A DNA stretch of 64,000 bases from UBA7957 sp965224675 (GTDB taxonomy: Bacteria; Pseudomonadota; Gammaproteobacteria; Granulosicoccales; Granulosicoccaceae): assembly GCA_965224675.1 (NCBI GenBank), contig CBDDAA010000004.1:2790001-2854000 (forward strand), written 5' to 3'. Made by a program: the position numbers and the translations under genes. Under the pieces are notes generated by a model. That model had not been told where the DNA came from. It was given only the letters and a program-made list of their open reading frames with translations, and ran no database searches. This document shows positions 9,201-18,276 of the stretch, piece after piece; the stretch's first letter is position 1; each line of letters begins with the position of its first letter.

Positions 9201-12200
9201 GTATCCTGATAATCGTCTGCACCATCGTTATCCGTATCTGTTAGCAACAGAGGTACTGCGGTTGTCGCATCATCGAAACCATCGTTATCATTGTCGGTCC
9301 AGCCATCAACCACACCGTCCAGATCAAGATCTATACCCCCGGCTTCGATCAAATCGCTAATGCCATCATTATCAGAATCACTATCCCGAAAATCAGCAAC
9401 AGCATCCAGGTCTGTATCAACAACGGCTAAAGGCGTAGCCAAGGTGTTATCGTTCAGGCCATCACTATTAGCATCAGTAAACCCGTCTATCTGACCATCT
9501 CCATCATTATCCGAACCACCACCTTCAGCCGTGTCGGTCACACCATCGTTATCACTGTCCCGGTCATGAAGATCAGCAATACCATCACTATCAGTGTCAG
9601 CCAGCGCATTCGCGGCAACGCCATCATCGATACCATCTCCATTTGCATCGGTACCACCTGTTGCATCACTATCATATTGATCTTCAATTCCATCACCGTC
9701 GCTATCCAGCGCTTTAGAGTCAGCCTCGTAAAAATCAGTTAAACCATCATTATCAGCATCAAGATCCCGATAATCTGCAATGCCGTCACCATCAAAGTCT
9801 GCGCTGCCTTCCAAAGCATCAGGCACCCCATCGCCATCGCTGTCTCTGTCTATAAAATCCGCCAAACCATCACTATCTGTGTCTGTCGTTCCTTCCAGCT
9901 TATCTGTGATTCCATCTTCATCAGAATCCGTATCCAGGTAATTGGCAATGCTGTCACCATCTGTATCAATGATGCCTTCAACGCTGTCTGCGATACCGTC
10001 ACCATCGGAGTCTTTGTCAAGGTAGTTAGCTATACCATCGTTGTCTGTATCAGTACCACCTTCCAGACTATCTGCAATACCGTCACCATCAGAATCGTCA
10101 TCAAGATAATCGGGGGTGCCATCATTATCGGTATCGACAGAACCTTGAACACTGTCTGCCAAACCATCATTGTCAGAATCAGTATCCTGGTAATCCGCTG
10201 TACCGTCGTTATCTGAATCAACCGGCGTTGTTGGTGAAGATCCTGCCTCTGTATTATCGGGAATGCCATCATTGTCCGAGTCAGTATCCAGATAATCAGC
10301 AGTCCCATCATTATCCGTGTCCTGCGGTGTAGTCAAACCACCCGTTCCAAATTCGACAACATCGGGTATGCCGTCATTATCAGCATCGCCGGTTACGAGA
10401 CCGATATCCATGGTCAAATTAGAAAAATCATCATTGGTTTTTGGATCAGATACACCCAGTACGTTGTCACCCACCGGCTCATCACCAATTGGCGCAGAAG
10501 TCACGGTTACGGGAGGTTGCGCCGACAAGGTAATCGTATCTGTCAAAACACCACTGCTGGCAGCTGAGGCAATCACAAAACCAGAATGGTCCAGATGTTG
10601 ATTCGCATCATTATTCGCTGGTTTATGGGCAATTGCCGCATCCCAGCCCGTTAATAAGCCGCCACCCGTAAATTGAGAAACGGGTAATTTCAGGTAATAA
10701 TCACCCTGGCCAAGAAGATCAAATAAGAATTTACCGTCAAGCGTACTCCTGCTTGCAAGCAACGAATCATCTGATGCCTTATGCAATTGAACGGTAACAC
10801 CATTGGGTGCAGGCAAATCAACGGTACTATCGTATTTACCATTGTTATTCAAATCAACAAAAACAAAATCACCAATGGAATAGGAGGCGATAATGACAGA
10901 GCTTTGCTGTGACTTTATATATTGAGCAGCAGGCAGAGAAACAGAGTCAATAGCAAAAACATTGGTATATCGATTACCTGCTGCATTGCCATTAGCATTC
11001 AATGAATAACTCATCACCAAGCCTTGACGCGGATTCCCATCTGTTTCCAACTCGTAGTTGGAGATATGTTTAATCGCCGTCACTTCACTCCACGACGAAG
11101 GACAAACACCGCCACCCATACTAGGATTAACGAAACTGCTACCGTCGTATTCACACCAATTACTGCTATTGTTATCGGGGTTGTGGCCTATGCTTGATGA
11201 AACATCAGAAGAATAATACAACACACCTATTACAGCTTCCGCTCCACCGGGAACACTGCCATCAGAAAAAGTTATGAGCGGCTCTGCCGCCAGATCAAGC
11301 ACGCCTGAAAAAGTGCTTGCCGGGCTACGGCCTGATAAACCTGCGTTGTCACCATTATACGGAAGAACATTGATAATAGTGGGTTTGGCAATCGACCCTG
11401 CGGTTGAGAAATTATACCAACGTAGCAGGTATTGCTGACTGTCATTGGGATCATCCAGTGGTACATCAACCGTGACACTTGACTGAATACTGCCCACCTG
11501 TGCCAAAGCTACACTCTGGTATGCAGGTATTGATGGCAGCGAGTTGTCAGCGATCGCAAAAGCCTCATTTATTACAACTGTTCCCGCTGTTGATAAGGGG
11601 TCTGTAGAAGTACAGACGATAAGCGGTGTTATTGGCGCCGTTGAATGTACATCACCCAGCGACCAGGAAAGGCGGGTCTCACCGGCATTGGGTGTATTAT
11701 ATTCGACCAAAGTCGGTGGTGTACCACCACTTTGCTGCTGCGTACAACTGTCATTGTAGCTAAGCCTTTGCGGTAGTGTATCAATGACAGTCAGATTGTT
11801 TGCCGTCCCCCCTTGTGGTTGTTGTGAACTGACGACAGGGTCCAGTTGCCAGACAATATTGTTACCCGCCAGTGTATTGCCGGGAGTGCCTGCAGCGGCA
11901 ACGGGTGCAAGGGTCGATTTGGCAACATCAACGAGAATGCGGGTAAATGTTGCACGATCACCGTCATTATGTGTCGATTCTGGTGAAGGCTGATAGCGGA
12001 TATTTCTCCAGCCCGGATAATACTCATCTGAGCGGAAAGTACTCATGGCAGCAACCACTGTACCCGCCGGTATGGACGCCGCGTCGTGAGGGCCACCATT
12101 GAAATTATCGCGCATCTGCAAGGGGATAAACAGACGTAATTGCTGACCTGATTGTAACGCGGTAGTGGAAGGATCGACTGCAACAACACGAACAATATTA

Positions 12201-14086
12201 ATATTCTCCAAACCAATCACAGTTGGGTCCGACTGCCAATTTACTATTGCCGGATCATCACAACGCTGTACACGTTGTTGCTCCCAATTTCCCTCGTAAC
12301 GTCCACTGACTGGATTAAAATCTGCCTGACCGTCTGCATCTTTATCCAGCGGGTCATCGCCTGCCAATATTGCGCTACCATACTCAATCTTCCATTGTGT
12401 TTTATCAAATCCGCCAGTAGTAATATTGGCAATATAGGCATATTCACCCGGCGTTGCTCCAATATCGCCTCTATCCGTCAATTTGCTCACTGTATTATCA
12501 AAAATTGTACATTGAGATGTATTATTGAGGTTTGCACTGCCCCGGTTGAGCAAATAGTTGATATGCGCATAGGTCATACCCGGCTCAACCACTGCAGTAC
12601 CCGCGTGGTATGATGGAACCAATGGCTGGTAACTATATCCACCATTGTCATTGACTGAAGCCACCAACCAGTGACCAAAAGAGCCGCTAACACTTAATTT
12701 TGCATCGACAGGTCCAGTACAGTTATTACTCGCACTACCGTCTGGCATTGCTGAACCGTTGTGCCCTGGTTCCAGAGCACCGCTATAGTTGGATACGCCG
12801 GATAGACTATCCGGGTCAAAATCGGACAAGCAACTACTCAGTTTAATCGCACCTGCATTATCATTCGGAACACCATCTTCTGCGTCAATCGCAGAAAACG
12901 GAATCCACACGCGCATTCTAAATGCGGCTACAAAGTAAGGGCCTGCCAGCAAAGATGTATTATTAATGGTTTTGGCAGGATAACGAGAGCCCGATGTATC
13001 GGTTCCTGTTACTGTCATTGTGTAACCACTGGATGAGTCACCCGAATAGGAGCAACTTCCTGAATCGACCACTTTTTTCTCAATTTCATAGTCAGAACGG
13101 ATGTTCTCGCGACCAATCACCGCTCTGCCCCATGCACTGGGGTTGGGCCTGCATTCTACTATTTTATAGGGAAAACTATAAGGTGTCGTACCATCGCTTT
13201 TGGTTCCGAATATTCCCGGTGTAAAGGTAAAACTATTCCCAAGCACCTCAGTGCCTTTTCCGCTGCGCTCGGCATCAGCTGCTATATGTGCCGTAAAGTA
13301 AAACACATAGCCGGGTTCAGGTCCCGAGCCTGTACCCAGGTCATAATTGGCAACATAACTTTTGTATATAGCCAATCGATCCCCGATCAGATCAAAGGCG
13401 GGTGCAGAAGATATCTCATAGTTATTGCTGTCTATATAGGCAACATCAGGCACAATTTTATCGCCTGCATTGTTCAAAGCGTAAATATGCTGACTTGTAG
13501 TAAAAGTGGAGCCATTAACAGAAGATGTCATGGGCCGCACCGGCACGCTAAAAGACAACTGATCACCATTACCCATGCTGCCGAGGTTGCACAATAATGT
13601 GCTGGACCCATCCGGATTATTGGTAATGGACGATAGCGGGTCAGTTCCACCTGTTCCCTGGGGGGGGGCAAGGCAGATTGTCGGGATTCTATCAAACTTT
13701 ATAATCGCACCAGCCCCGGGTGTAATCGTCTGTTGCAAAATCACCGATGCCAGATCAGGATCCCCTAAGGCGATATTACTTGCCGCAATCGACCAGCTAT
13801 ATTGGATCAGGTCCGCCGTACGAATTCGAGTATCATTGTCGGCGCAGTCATCACCGGGATCAGTACACGTCCCGGTAACGTTAAAAGGGCCTGTGCCACT
13901 ATAGACACCTTGATTAAAGGGGCCAAGGCTGAGAGACGCGGCATGAGAAAAGCCGGTTGAAGCGAGTAAAAAGAGTCCGAATGTAAGCGCACGAACGCAC
14001 AGAGAGTGGGGGTTTTCTAGTTTTATTTTTTCTAAATCAGTTACATCACGACTATCAAAAAACAATCCAAATAGTTGGAAGTTCAT
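6281..14086 (-). CDS. Giant secreted surface protein: DUF11-like and SdrD-B-like domains, long thrombospondin-3 repeat region, CTERM-type C-terminus
   Basis: The 2601-aa protein has an N-terminal signal peptide (hydrophobic RALTFGLFLLAS..FSHA, residues about 33-50). About 1000 residues of DUF11-like beta-rich sequence follow, then one SdrD-B/Cna-B-like domain starting IGDFVFVDLNNNGKYD (about 1070). From about residue 1229 to 2530 there is a nearly uninterrupted array of calcium-binding thrombospondin type 3 motifs (D-x-D-x-DGI-x-D). The last 40 residues are a Gly-Gly-Gly-Cys motif, a hydrophobic helix and an Arg cluster (YRRRPGLR), a tripartite sorting signal of the GlyGly/JDVT-CTERM kind that a rhombosortase- or MrtJ-like protease would process. 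No such protease is in the window. It probably acts as a calcium-stabilised stalk or adhesin. The start at 14086 is the longest frame, with AAAGG upstream. Confidence 0.88.
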   Translation of the reverse strand: MNFQLFGLFFDSRDVTDLEKIKLENPHSLCVRALTFGLFLLASTGFSHAASLSLGPFNQGVYSGTGPFNVTGTCTDPGDDCADNDTRIRTADLIQYSWSIAASNIALGDPDLASVILQQTITPGAGAIIKFDRIPTICLAPPQGTGGTDPLSSITNNPDGSSTLLCNLGSMGNGDQLSFSVPVRPMTSSVNGSTFTTSQHIYALNNAGDKIVPDVAYIDSNNYEISSAPAFDLIGDRLAIYKSYVANYDLGTGSGPEPGYVFYFTAHIAADAERSGKGTEVLGNSFTFTPGIFGTKSDGTTPYSFPYKIVECRPNPSAWGRAVIGRENIRSDYEIEKKVVDSGSCSYSGDSSSGYTMTVTGTDTSGSRYPAKTINNTSLLAGPYFVAAFRMRVWIPFSAIDAEDGVPNDNAGAIKLSSCLSDFDPDSLSGVSNYSGALEPGHNGSAMPDGSASNNCTGPVDAKLSVSGSFGHWLVASVNDNGGYSYQPLVPSYHAGTAVVEPGMTYAHINYLLNRGSANLNNTSQCTIFDNTVSKLTDRGDIGATPGEYAYIANITTGGFDKTQWKIEYGSAILAGDDPLDKDADGQADFNPVSGRYEGNWEQQRVQRCDDPAIVNWQSDPTVIGLENINIVRVVAVDPSTTALQSGQQLRLFIPLQMRDNFNGGPHDAASIPAGTVVAAMSTFRSDEYYPGWRNIRYQPSPESTHNDGDRATFTRILVDVAKSTLAPVAAAGTPGNTLAGNNIVWQLDPVVSSQQPQGGTANNLTVIDTLPQRLSYNDSCTQQQSGGTPPTLVEYNTPNAGETRLSWSLGDVHSTAPITPLIVCTSTDPLSTAGTVVINEAFAIADNSLPSIPAYQSVALAQVGSIQSSVTVDVPLDDPNDSQQYLLRWYNFSTAGSIAKPTIINVLPYNGDNAGLSGRSPASTFSGVLDLAAEPLITFSDGSVPGGAEAVIGVLYYSSDVSSSIGHNPDNNSSNWCEYDGSSFVNPSMGGGVCPSSWSEVTAIKHISNYELETDGNPRQGLVMSYSLNANGNAAGNRYTNVFAIDSVSLPAAQYIKSQQSSVIIASYSIGDFVFVDLNNNGKYDSTVDLPAPNGVTVQLHKASDDSLLASRSTLDGKFLFDLLGQGDYYLKLPVSQFTGGGLLTGWDAAIAHKPANNDANQHLDHSGFVIASAASSGVLTDTITLSAQPPVTVTSAPIGDEPVGDNVLGVSDPKTNDDFSNLTMDIGLVTGDADNDGIPDVVEFGTGGLTTPQDTDNDGTADYLDTDSDNDGIPDNTEAGSSPTTPVDSDNDGTADYQDTDSDNDGLADSVQGSVDTDNDGTPDYLDDDSDGDGIADSLEGGTDTDNDGIANYLDKDSDGDGIADSVEGIIDTDGDSIANYLDTDSDEDGITDKLEGTTDTDSDGLADFIDRDSDGDGVPDALEGSADFDGDGIADYRDLDADNDGLTDFYEADSKALDSDGDGIEDQYDSDATGGTDANGDGIDDGVAANALADTDSDGIADLHDRDSDNDGVTDTAEGGGSDNDGDGQIDGFTDANSDGLNDNTLATPLAVVDTDLDAVADFRDSDSDNDGISDLIEAGGIDLDLDGVVDGWTDNDNDGFDDATTAVPLLLTDTDNDGADDYQDTDSDNDGITDSTEGTADTDLDGVANFLDADSDNDGINDSSEGEDDPDNDGTANYLDTDSDADGIADSTEGEVDTDSDGVSDYLDTDLDDDGIADSIEGVSDVDNDAIPNYLDSDSDADGIADDTEGTVDTDNDGLPNYLDGDSDGDSIADSEEGVLDTDNDGLLNYLDTDSDNDGIADNTEGGGDTDSDGTSDYLDPDSDGDGIADNTEGNTDTDSDGISDYLDSDSDADGIADSTEGSTDTDNDGTPDYLDVDSDGDGIVDSAEGSADTDSDGIPDYLDTDSDGDGIADSTEGGTDTDSDGIPDYLDSDSDADGIADSAEGSTDTDSDGIPDYLDSDSDGDGIADNKEGVTDTDGDSIPDYLDTDSDSDGIADDKEGDADTDGDSIPDYLDIDSDGDGIVDSTEGSIDSDGDGIADYIDIDSDNDGITDDKEGDVDTDGDSIPDYLDIDSDGDGIVDSTEGSTDSDGDGIADYIDIDSDNDGITDDKEGDADTDGDSIPDYLDIDSDGDGIVDSKEGSTDSDGDGIPDYQDTDSDGDGIADNMENTGDTDGDGIPDYLDLDSDNDGVVDADEDPLNDSDADGISDNRDIDADNDGIPDAIEGNGDSDGDGIANYLDLDSDNDGIFDLIEAQADLVIAATIDTNNDGVIDSSFNPGTNGLADFLETGADSAEVNYAPADSDGDGVPDYIDLDSDNDGYTDLIEAAGEDADGNGLIDGFADENGDGLSDALAILPLTVLDSDHDTVADFRDLDSDNDGIPDLVESAGTDADQDGDGLLDGFNDENADGLHDDLLISPIVFIDSDGDGDANHLDIDSDNDGEYDLTEAGGIDSDEDGVVDSMSDVDGDGIPDSVDVDITLGVDADNDGIDDRADVDFIGGADDDGDGISNAKDPDKDGDGFAESGDIPNLGAALPDENGDGVPDFQQAQDGLIETGLSGGGCVFVGMSASLDPVLPMLVLISLIGLMYRRRPGLR
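7681..8100. repeat. 168-bp (56-codon) tandem repeat inside the thrombospondin-3 region
   Basis: The sequence beginning CGGAGTCGATATCAAGATAG recurs at 7681, 7849 and 8017, exactly 168 bp apart. The first two units are nearly identical and the third diverges after about 80 bp. The period is 56 codons, so the frame is kept. Near-identity of units in an otherwise diverged array indicates recent unequal exchange, so length variation between strains is expected. Confidence 0.85.
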
Positions 14087-14470
14087 GTGATCTGGCCTTT
14101 CTCGTCTTGCGGTTTCACACCTCCTTGTTCCTTCAATAACCAGAAAATCCCTGCTGGTTAGAACTTTTGGAGAGTAAAACTGGCAAGTTACGAGACAGCT
14201 ATCAGGGATTCAAAATCGACTGGATGTAGACAAAAAAACATCGATTATTATGCCCAAATAGTCTGTTAAACTGACCAAACGACAATTACATGCAACCGCC
14301 CAATTCATCGACCCGTTCACATAAAACCTGAGGTTTTGAAGGTTTATCGTACTTGCAATCAGCTAAAAAAATGGTTTCCGCGTTGTTTATATTTCACATC
14401 GAACTCATCAATAAACACTACCGCATTACGGTTATATTCAAGTTTTTTGTATGTGTTATTATCAATTTGA
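14087..14470. promoter_or_regulatory. Divergent intergenic region between the giant surface-protein gene and the DUF423 gene
   Basis: This 384-bp, A+T-rich gap must hold the promoters of both divergent genes. On the minus strand there is a strong Shine-Dalgarno-like AAGGAGG about 30 bases before the ATG at 14086, next to a tiny GTG frame of 11 codons whose TGA overlaps that ATG. No clear sigma-70 box pair or operator palindrome could be assigned. Confidence 0.4.
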
Positions 14471-14881
14471 ATGAATCACGCAAAAAAATTTCCATTCCCG
14501 GCCTATTTCATCTCACTGGGTGCGCTAACGGCGATGATCGCCGTTGTTATGGGCGCGTTTGGTGCTCACGCATTAAAAGATGTGTTTTCTGTATCACAAA
14601 TGAAGTGGTATCAAACCGCTTTTGAATATCAAATGGCTCACTCCCTGGCCCTCATTCTGCTTGGATTATCGACGTCCGGACGCATTTATAGCCGTTATAC
14701 CCAGGTTGCTGGAATCAGTTTCTTAGCCGGCATGATTTTATTTAGTGGCAGCTTGTATTTACTCGCCTTCACACAACTGCGCTGGCTGGGCGCAATCACC
14801 CCCATTGGGGGTCTTGCGTTTATTTCAGGTTGGCTGTTTTTTGCGCTTGCCGCCAGACCTGTTAACACAAAAAACCAATAA
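14471..14881 (+). CDS. DUF423 family inner-membrane protein
   Basis: The 136-aa protein has four hydrophobic segments. It carries the DUF423 (YgdD-type) signature G-A-FGAHALK near residues 28-35, the following W-x-T-A-x-x-Y-x-x-x-H motif (WYQTAFEYQMAHSLAL), and the late conserved GSLYLLA and ITPIGGLAFISGW segments. The family is a small inner-membrane protein of unknown biochemical function. It is transcribed away from the giant surface gene, with no operon partner on its strand for 158 bases. Confidence 0.92.
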   Translation: MNHAKKFPFPAYFISLGALTAMIAVVMGAFGAHALKDVFSVSQMKWYQTAFEYQMAHSLALILLGLSTSGRIYSRYTQVAGISFLAGMILFSGSLYLLAFTQLRWLGAITPIGGLAFISGWLFFALAARPVNTKNQ

Positions 14882-15039
14882 AATCTGAACCATCCTCAAC
14901 CATGGCAAATGGGTCGGAATAAAAATTGCTCTACTGCATTGTGTCCTTTTTTACGGATACCATTGATAACTGAACCATTAACTGTCGCCGCTGAACAACT
15001 CAGACATTCAGAATAAAGGTACAAATTTAGGATAATCGT

Positions 15040-16815
15040 ATGCTTTCACACCACTTCCAAAGTCTTCACAGACTGCCCTTACTCTTTGCTGCCGCACTGA
15101 TCACTGTTTCATGCAGTAGCGGTGGTGGTGGCTCAGATCCGACGGATGAGATCCCCGATGAGAATCAATCGGGTCTGCCTGCCCTGGCCTCAGATTTGGC
15201 CGAACCCGTATCACACTATACAAAGGATGGTTACGATACGATTGATTTACTGACCGTAAACCTTACCACCGCCATTGCCGCCGGCGCCTGCGACACAGAC
15301 GATATAAGTGGTTGCACCCTCGATGATATAAACAATGACACGGATGGAAATGACGATTTCAAACCCAAAATCAACGTCCATCTCGTCAGTAGTGATTACC
15401 CCGAGGATAATCTCGTTGCAAACGCAGAATTAAAACAACGAGGCGACACATCCCGACAAGCCGAGCAAAAATCCTATTCAGTACGCTTGGAGAAAGACTT
15501 ACCACTATGGCGTAATGAGCGACGTCTGCAACTTAATAAACACCCATTTGACCAAGAACGTATTCGAAACAAACTCAGTTTTGATTTAATGAAAAATATC
15601 GATCATCTGAACAGTCTGCGCACGCAGTTTGTGCATTTGTTTATTGAAGATAATGGTCAACAAACAGACTACGGCTTGTTCACACATGTTGAGCGTGTTG
15701 GTAAAAACTATACACAAAACCGTGGTTATGAAAAGGATTCGCCTATTTATAAAACTGTAAACTTTAAATTTGAACGGCTGGAAGACAGACTACAGATCAA
15801 TTCAGATGGCAGTCCGGTAGATAAAGATTTGTTTGAGCGTAACCTGGAAATCGAAGAAGGCGAAGATCACCGACCCTTGATTGCCATGCTGGATGCATTA
15901 AATGATCCTGACGCAGATCAACAGGCAGTGCTGGATAAATACTTTAATGAAAATAATATTATTACCTGGCTTGCAGTGAATATTTTACTCGGCAACGCCA
16001 ATTCTGTATTTGAGAATTACTACTTGTTCAACCCTAAAGATAGCGATCGATTTTATTACCTGCCCTGGGACTACGACGGCGCCTTTAAAACTGAACTACA
16101 TCCAGATGAAGACACAGGTGAGGAGCAGCGGCGCAGACGTATGGAATTTGGCGTATCCAAATGGTGGGACTCGGTATTGATTCGCTCATGGCTTAGCCAG
16201 CCCGGTTCATACGACAAGCTCAAATCACATATAAAAACACTCGCCAACGGCGCATTAAGTGAGGCGACTATAAAAAACCTGATCGAAAGCTATAAACCGA
16301 TTGTGCAAGAGGTGCTGGCCAATGAACCCGACATTACCCATTTGGAAGGTACAACTAATCAAGGCAGGATAATTGAATGGCTCTCCCACGTTGATGAAAT
16401 GCCCGGGCGAGTCAAAACCAATTTCGACGCCTTCAATAATGATCCGGGCTGGCCAATGGCGTTTGCATTATTTTCAGCCGAGGTGGCGGGCAGTATGGCA
16501 ACCTTTAGTTGGGCGCCCTCATTTGACTTTCAGGGTGATACAATTTCCTACCATCTGGAACTATCCGACACACCGCAATTCACCAACACTCTGTTCAATG
16601 AAGACAGCATTGCGCATTCACCTGTGAAAAACGCCGGAGAACACGAGAAAATTATTTTTACTGCCGATATAGGAAGCCTGACAGCGGGCACTTACTACTG
16701 GCGTGTCACCGCAACAGATGATCGCGACCCTGAGAATAACTGGCGCCCCGCTTATGAAATCATCAAAGTAGACGGCGTACGTTATTATGGCAGTGCCATT
16801 CTGGAAATCCAATAA
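15040..16815 (+). CDS. CotH-kinase-family lipoprotein
   Basis: The 591-aa protein begins with a signal peptide ending in the lipobox VSCS, followed by a Gly/Ser-rich linker, so it is probably a lipoprotein outside the cytoplasm. The CotH domain is shown by AELKQRGDTSRQAEQKSYSVRL (about 128-150), the later NWLAVN-like helix, and the catalytic region YYLPWDYDGAFKTE (about 338-351), where the Asp residues correspond to the metal-binding motif of spore coat kinase CotH. A fibronectin-III-like C-terminal part (about 480-591) resembles carbohydrate-binding or scaffold modules. CotH-type kinases phosphorylate secreted proteins, but the substrate here is unknown. The start ATG at 15040 follows AGGATAAT. 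Confidence 0.85.
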   Translation: MLSHHFQSLHRLPLLFAAALITVSCSSGGGGSDPTDEIPDENQSGLPALASDLAEPVSHYTKDGYDTIDLLTVNLTTAIAAGACDTDDISGCTLDDINNDTDGNDDFKPKINVHLVSSDYPEDNLVANAELKQRGDTSRQAEQKSYSVRLEKDLPLWRNERRLQLNKHPFDQERIRNKLSFDLMKNIDHLNSLRTQFVHLFIEDNGQQTDYGLFTHVERVGKNYTQNRGYEKDSPIYKTVNFKFERLEDRLQINSDGSPVDKDLFERNLEIEEGEDHRPLIAMLDALNDPDADQQAVLDKYFNENNIITWLAVNILLGNANSVFENYYLFNPKDSDRFYYLPWDYDGAFKTELHPDEDTGEEQRRRRMEFGVSKWWDSVLIRSWLSQPGSYDKLKSHIKTLANGALSEATIKNLIESYKPIVQEVLANEPDITHLEGTTNQGRIIEWLSHVDEMPGRVKTNFDAFNNDPGWPMAFALFSAEVAGSMATFSWAPSFDFQGDTISYHLELSDTPQFTNTLFNEDSIAHSPVKNAGEHEKIIFTADIGSLTAGTYYWRVTATDDRDPENNWRPAYEIIKVDGVRYYGSAILEIQ

Positions 16816-16872
16816 CGCGTATTTTCGCGCAGTCAATACCTTAATCAATGATTCAATTAATTCAGGTATTGG

Positions 16873-17310
16873 CTAGCTGATCTCAGCATTAAGCCAGGAC
16901 CGCAAGGTATTAGCATCCATGGCTCCCGCCTGACGTGCAACTTCTTTTCCTTGTTTGAACACGGCCAGAGTAGGAATACTACGTATATTAAATTGCCCAG
17001 CCAATGCCTGCTCCTGTTCTGTATCAACTTTGACAAAAAGCGCCCGGGTTTTCATATCGGCTGATACCTGCTCAAATATCGGTGCCATCATTTTGCAAGG
17101 CCCACACCAGGGTGCCCAAAAATCAACCACCACCGGCAAATCACTTTTTTCTATGTACCGGGAAAAATCAGCCTGACGCAGCACAAGTGGTTTTCCACTA
17201 ATTAGTGCTTTTTTACATTTCCCGCAAACAGGCACAGCCGCGATGCGTTCGCTTGAAATGCGGTTTGTCGCCAAACAATGTGGGCACGGGATGTGAAGGG
17301 ATGTAGACAT
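16873..17310 (-). CDS. trxC: Thioredoxin TrxC (thioredoxin 2)
   Basis: This cytoplasmic redox protein reduces protein disulfides, especially under oxidative stress. The 145-aa length and two-part structure are typical: an N-terminal zinc-binding ribbon with C9-x-x-C12 and C29-x-x-C32, then a thioredoxin fold with the active site WCGPC (about residues 69-73), the cis-Pro loop SIPTL and the terminal helix. It stands alone on the minus strand, convergent with the CotH-like gene. The 414-bp upstream gap contains no obvious OxyR site. Confidence 0.96.
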   Translation of the reverse strand: MSTSLHIPCPHCLATNRISSERIAAVPVCGKCKKALISGKPLVLRQADFSRYIEKSDLPVVVDFWAPWCGPCKMMAPIFEQVSADMKTRALFVKVDTEQEQALAGQFNIRSIPTLAVFKQGKEVARQAGAMDANTLRSWLNAEIS

Positions 17311-17724
17311 AATTTGCTCCAGAAAAAATTTAATAATCTGTAGATGGAGTCAAACCTCATTATTTCAAGATATCCTCATGAAAAGACAAGATCGCTGCCT
17401 GCCCTTTGCATAGTTTGCACAATCAGCGCGTCATTTATTCAACGCCTTGAACTTGACGATGCATCTGCATTGTGACAATTTGAATGAAGCAATAGGCAAA
17501 AGCCCACTTGGAAACGTTGAGTCTGTAGAGTACACTCAAAAAAAACCCTGAAATCGGCAAAATAAGAGCTAATAATAACGAAAACAAGAAAATCTATTGA
17601 TCATCCTCTCTATCTGAACAATCCAGCCGCAAACAGGTCGTAATGTTATTCGATTAATAAAATGATACGAAAATTGCAAAAGGATCTAAAGCTATCGAAT
17701 GAGGGTGGCGTCCCAAGGACAACA
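17311..17724. other. Intergenic region between trxC and the GNAT gene
   Basis: This gap of about 410 bp carries the divergent promoters. No further frame, repeat or clear hairpin stands out. A frame reaching back to 17662 exists, but its ATG has no ribosome site. Confidence 0.4.
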
Positions 17725-18237
17725 ATGATAAAAATCGAACAAGCAATCAGTACCGACTCCCTGGCCATTGAAGAGTTGGACAGGCAATCCTGGGTACAAA
17801 ACGAAAACGCCCTACCCTATCACGATGCAGATCTCACCTGGCGGGTATGGATAGAACACGCGATTGTCTTTACAGCCAAAGAAGACAGTGTACTGGTGGG
17901 GGTGTCATTGGCGTTTCCAACCATTGTGGCAGGACTCTGTTTGCACAAAATTTTTGTTCATCAGAATTGGCAGCAGCAAAATATTGCCTCACGTCTGGTT
18001 GATTGTATTCTTGAGGAAGCCGACAGAATAGAGATTCCTATCTTCGTCAATATCTTCACTAATGACAAAAAGGCCATCGCACTATTTGAGAAACAGGGGT
18101 TTGCACAGAAACCTGATCAATCCGACAGCAACCGAATTACCCATACCACCTTATTCACCCGGCAAACCAGAAGCGCTAAAGACGAATTAAAAACAGTTCG
18201 TGCTGCCAACAGTTATCTGGCATCTATTTATAAGTAG
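17725..18237 (+). CDS. GNAT family N-acetyltransferase
   Basis: The 170-aa protein has a GNAT fold: a central beta-4 strand LHKIFVHQNWQQQNIASRLVD, where the Q/R-x-x-G/N-x-A loop binds acetyl-CoA pyrophosphate, and the C-terminal NDKKAIALFEKQGF helix-strand motif typical of the family. The acceptor is unknown. The ATG at 17725 is chosen because AAGGA lies 6 bases upstream and the conserved sequence begins there. Confidence 0.85.
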   Translation: MIKIEQAISTDSLAIEELDRQSWVQNENALPYHDADLTWRVWIEHAIVFTAKEDSVLVGVSLAFPTIVAGLCLHKIFVHQNWQQQNIASRLVDCILEEADRIEIPIFVNIFTNDKKAIALFEKQGFAQKPDQSDSNRITHTTLFTRQTRSAKDELKTVRAANSYLASIYK

Positions 18238-18276
18238 ACCCTAAAAAAGCCGTTGAACCGGCCTTGCTGCACAACT

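Noticed and set aside
6422..10601. Many plus- and minus-strand open frames of 60-170 codons over the thrombospondin-3 region
   Set aside because: They are shadows of the repetitive GAC/GAT-rich coding sequence; their products are low-complexity His/Ser/Tyr repeats and lack ribosome sites.
14084..14119. An 11-codon GTG leader frame just before the giant surface-protein gene, overlapping its ATG
   Set aside because: The Shine-Dalgarno-like AAGGAGG is only about one base from the GTG, too close for initiation, and nothing else supports attenuation.
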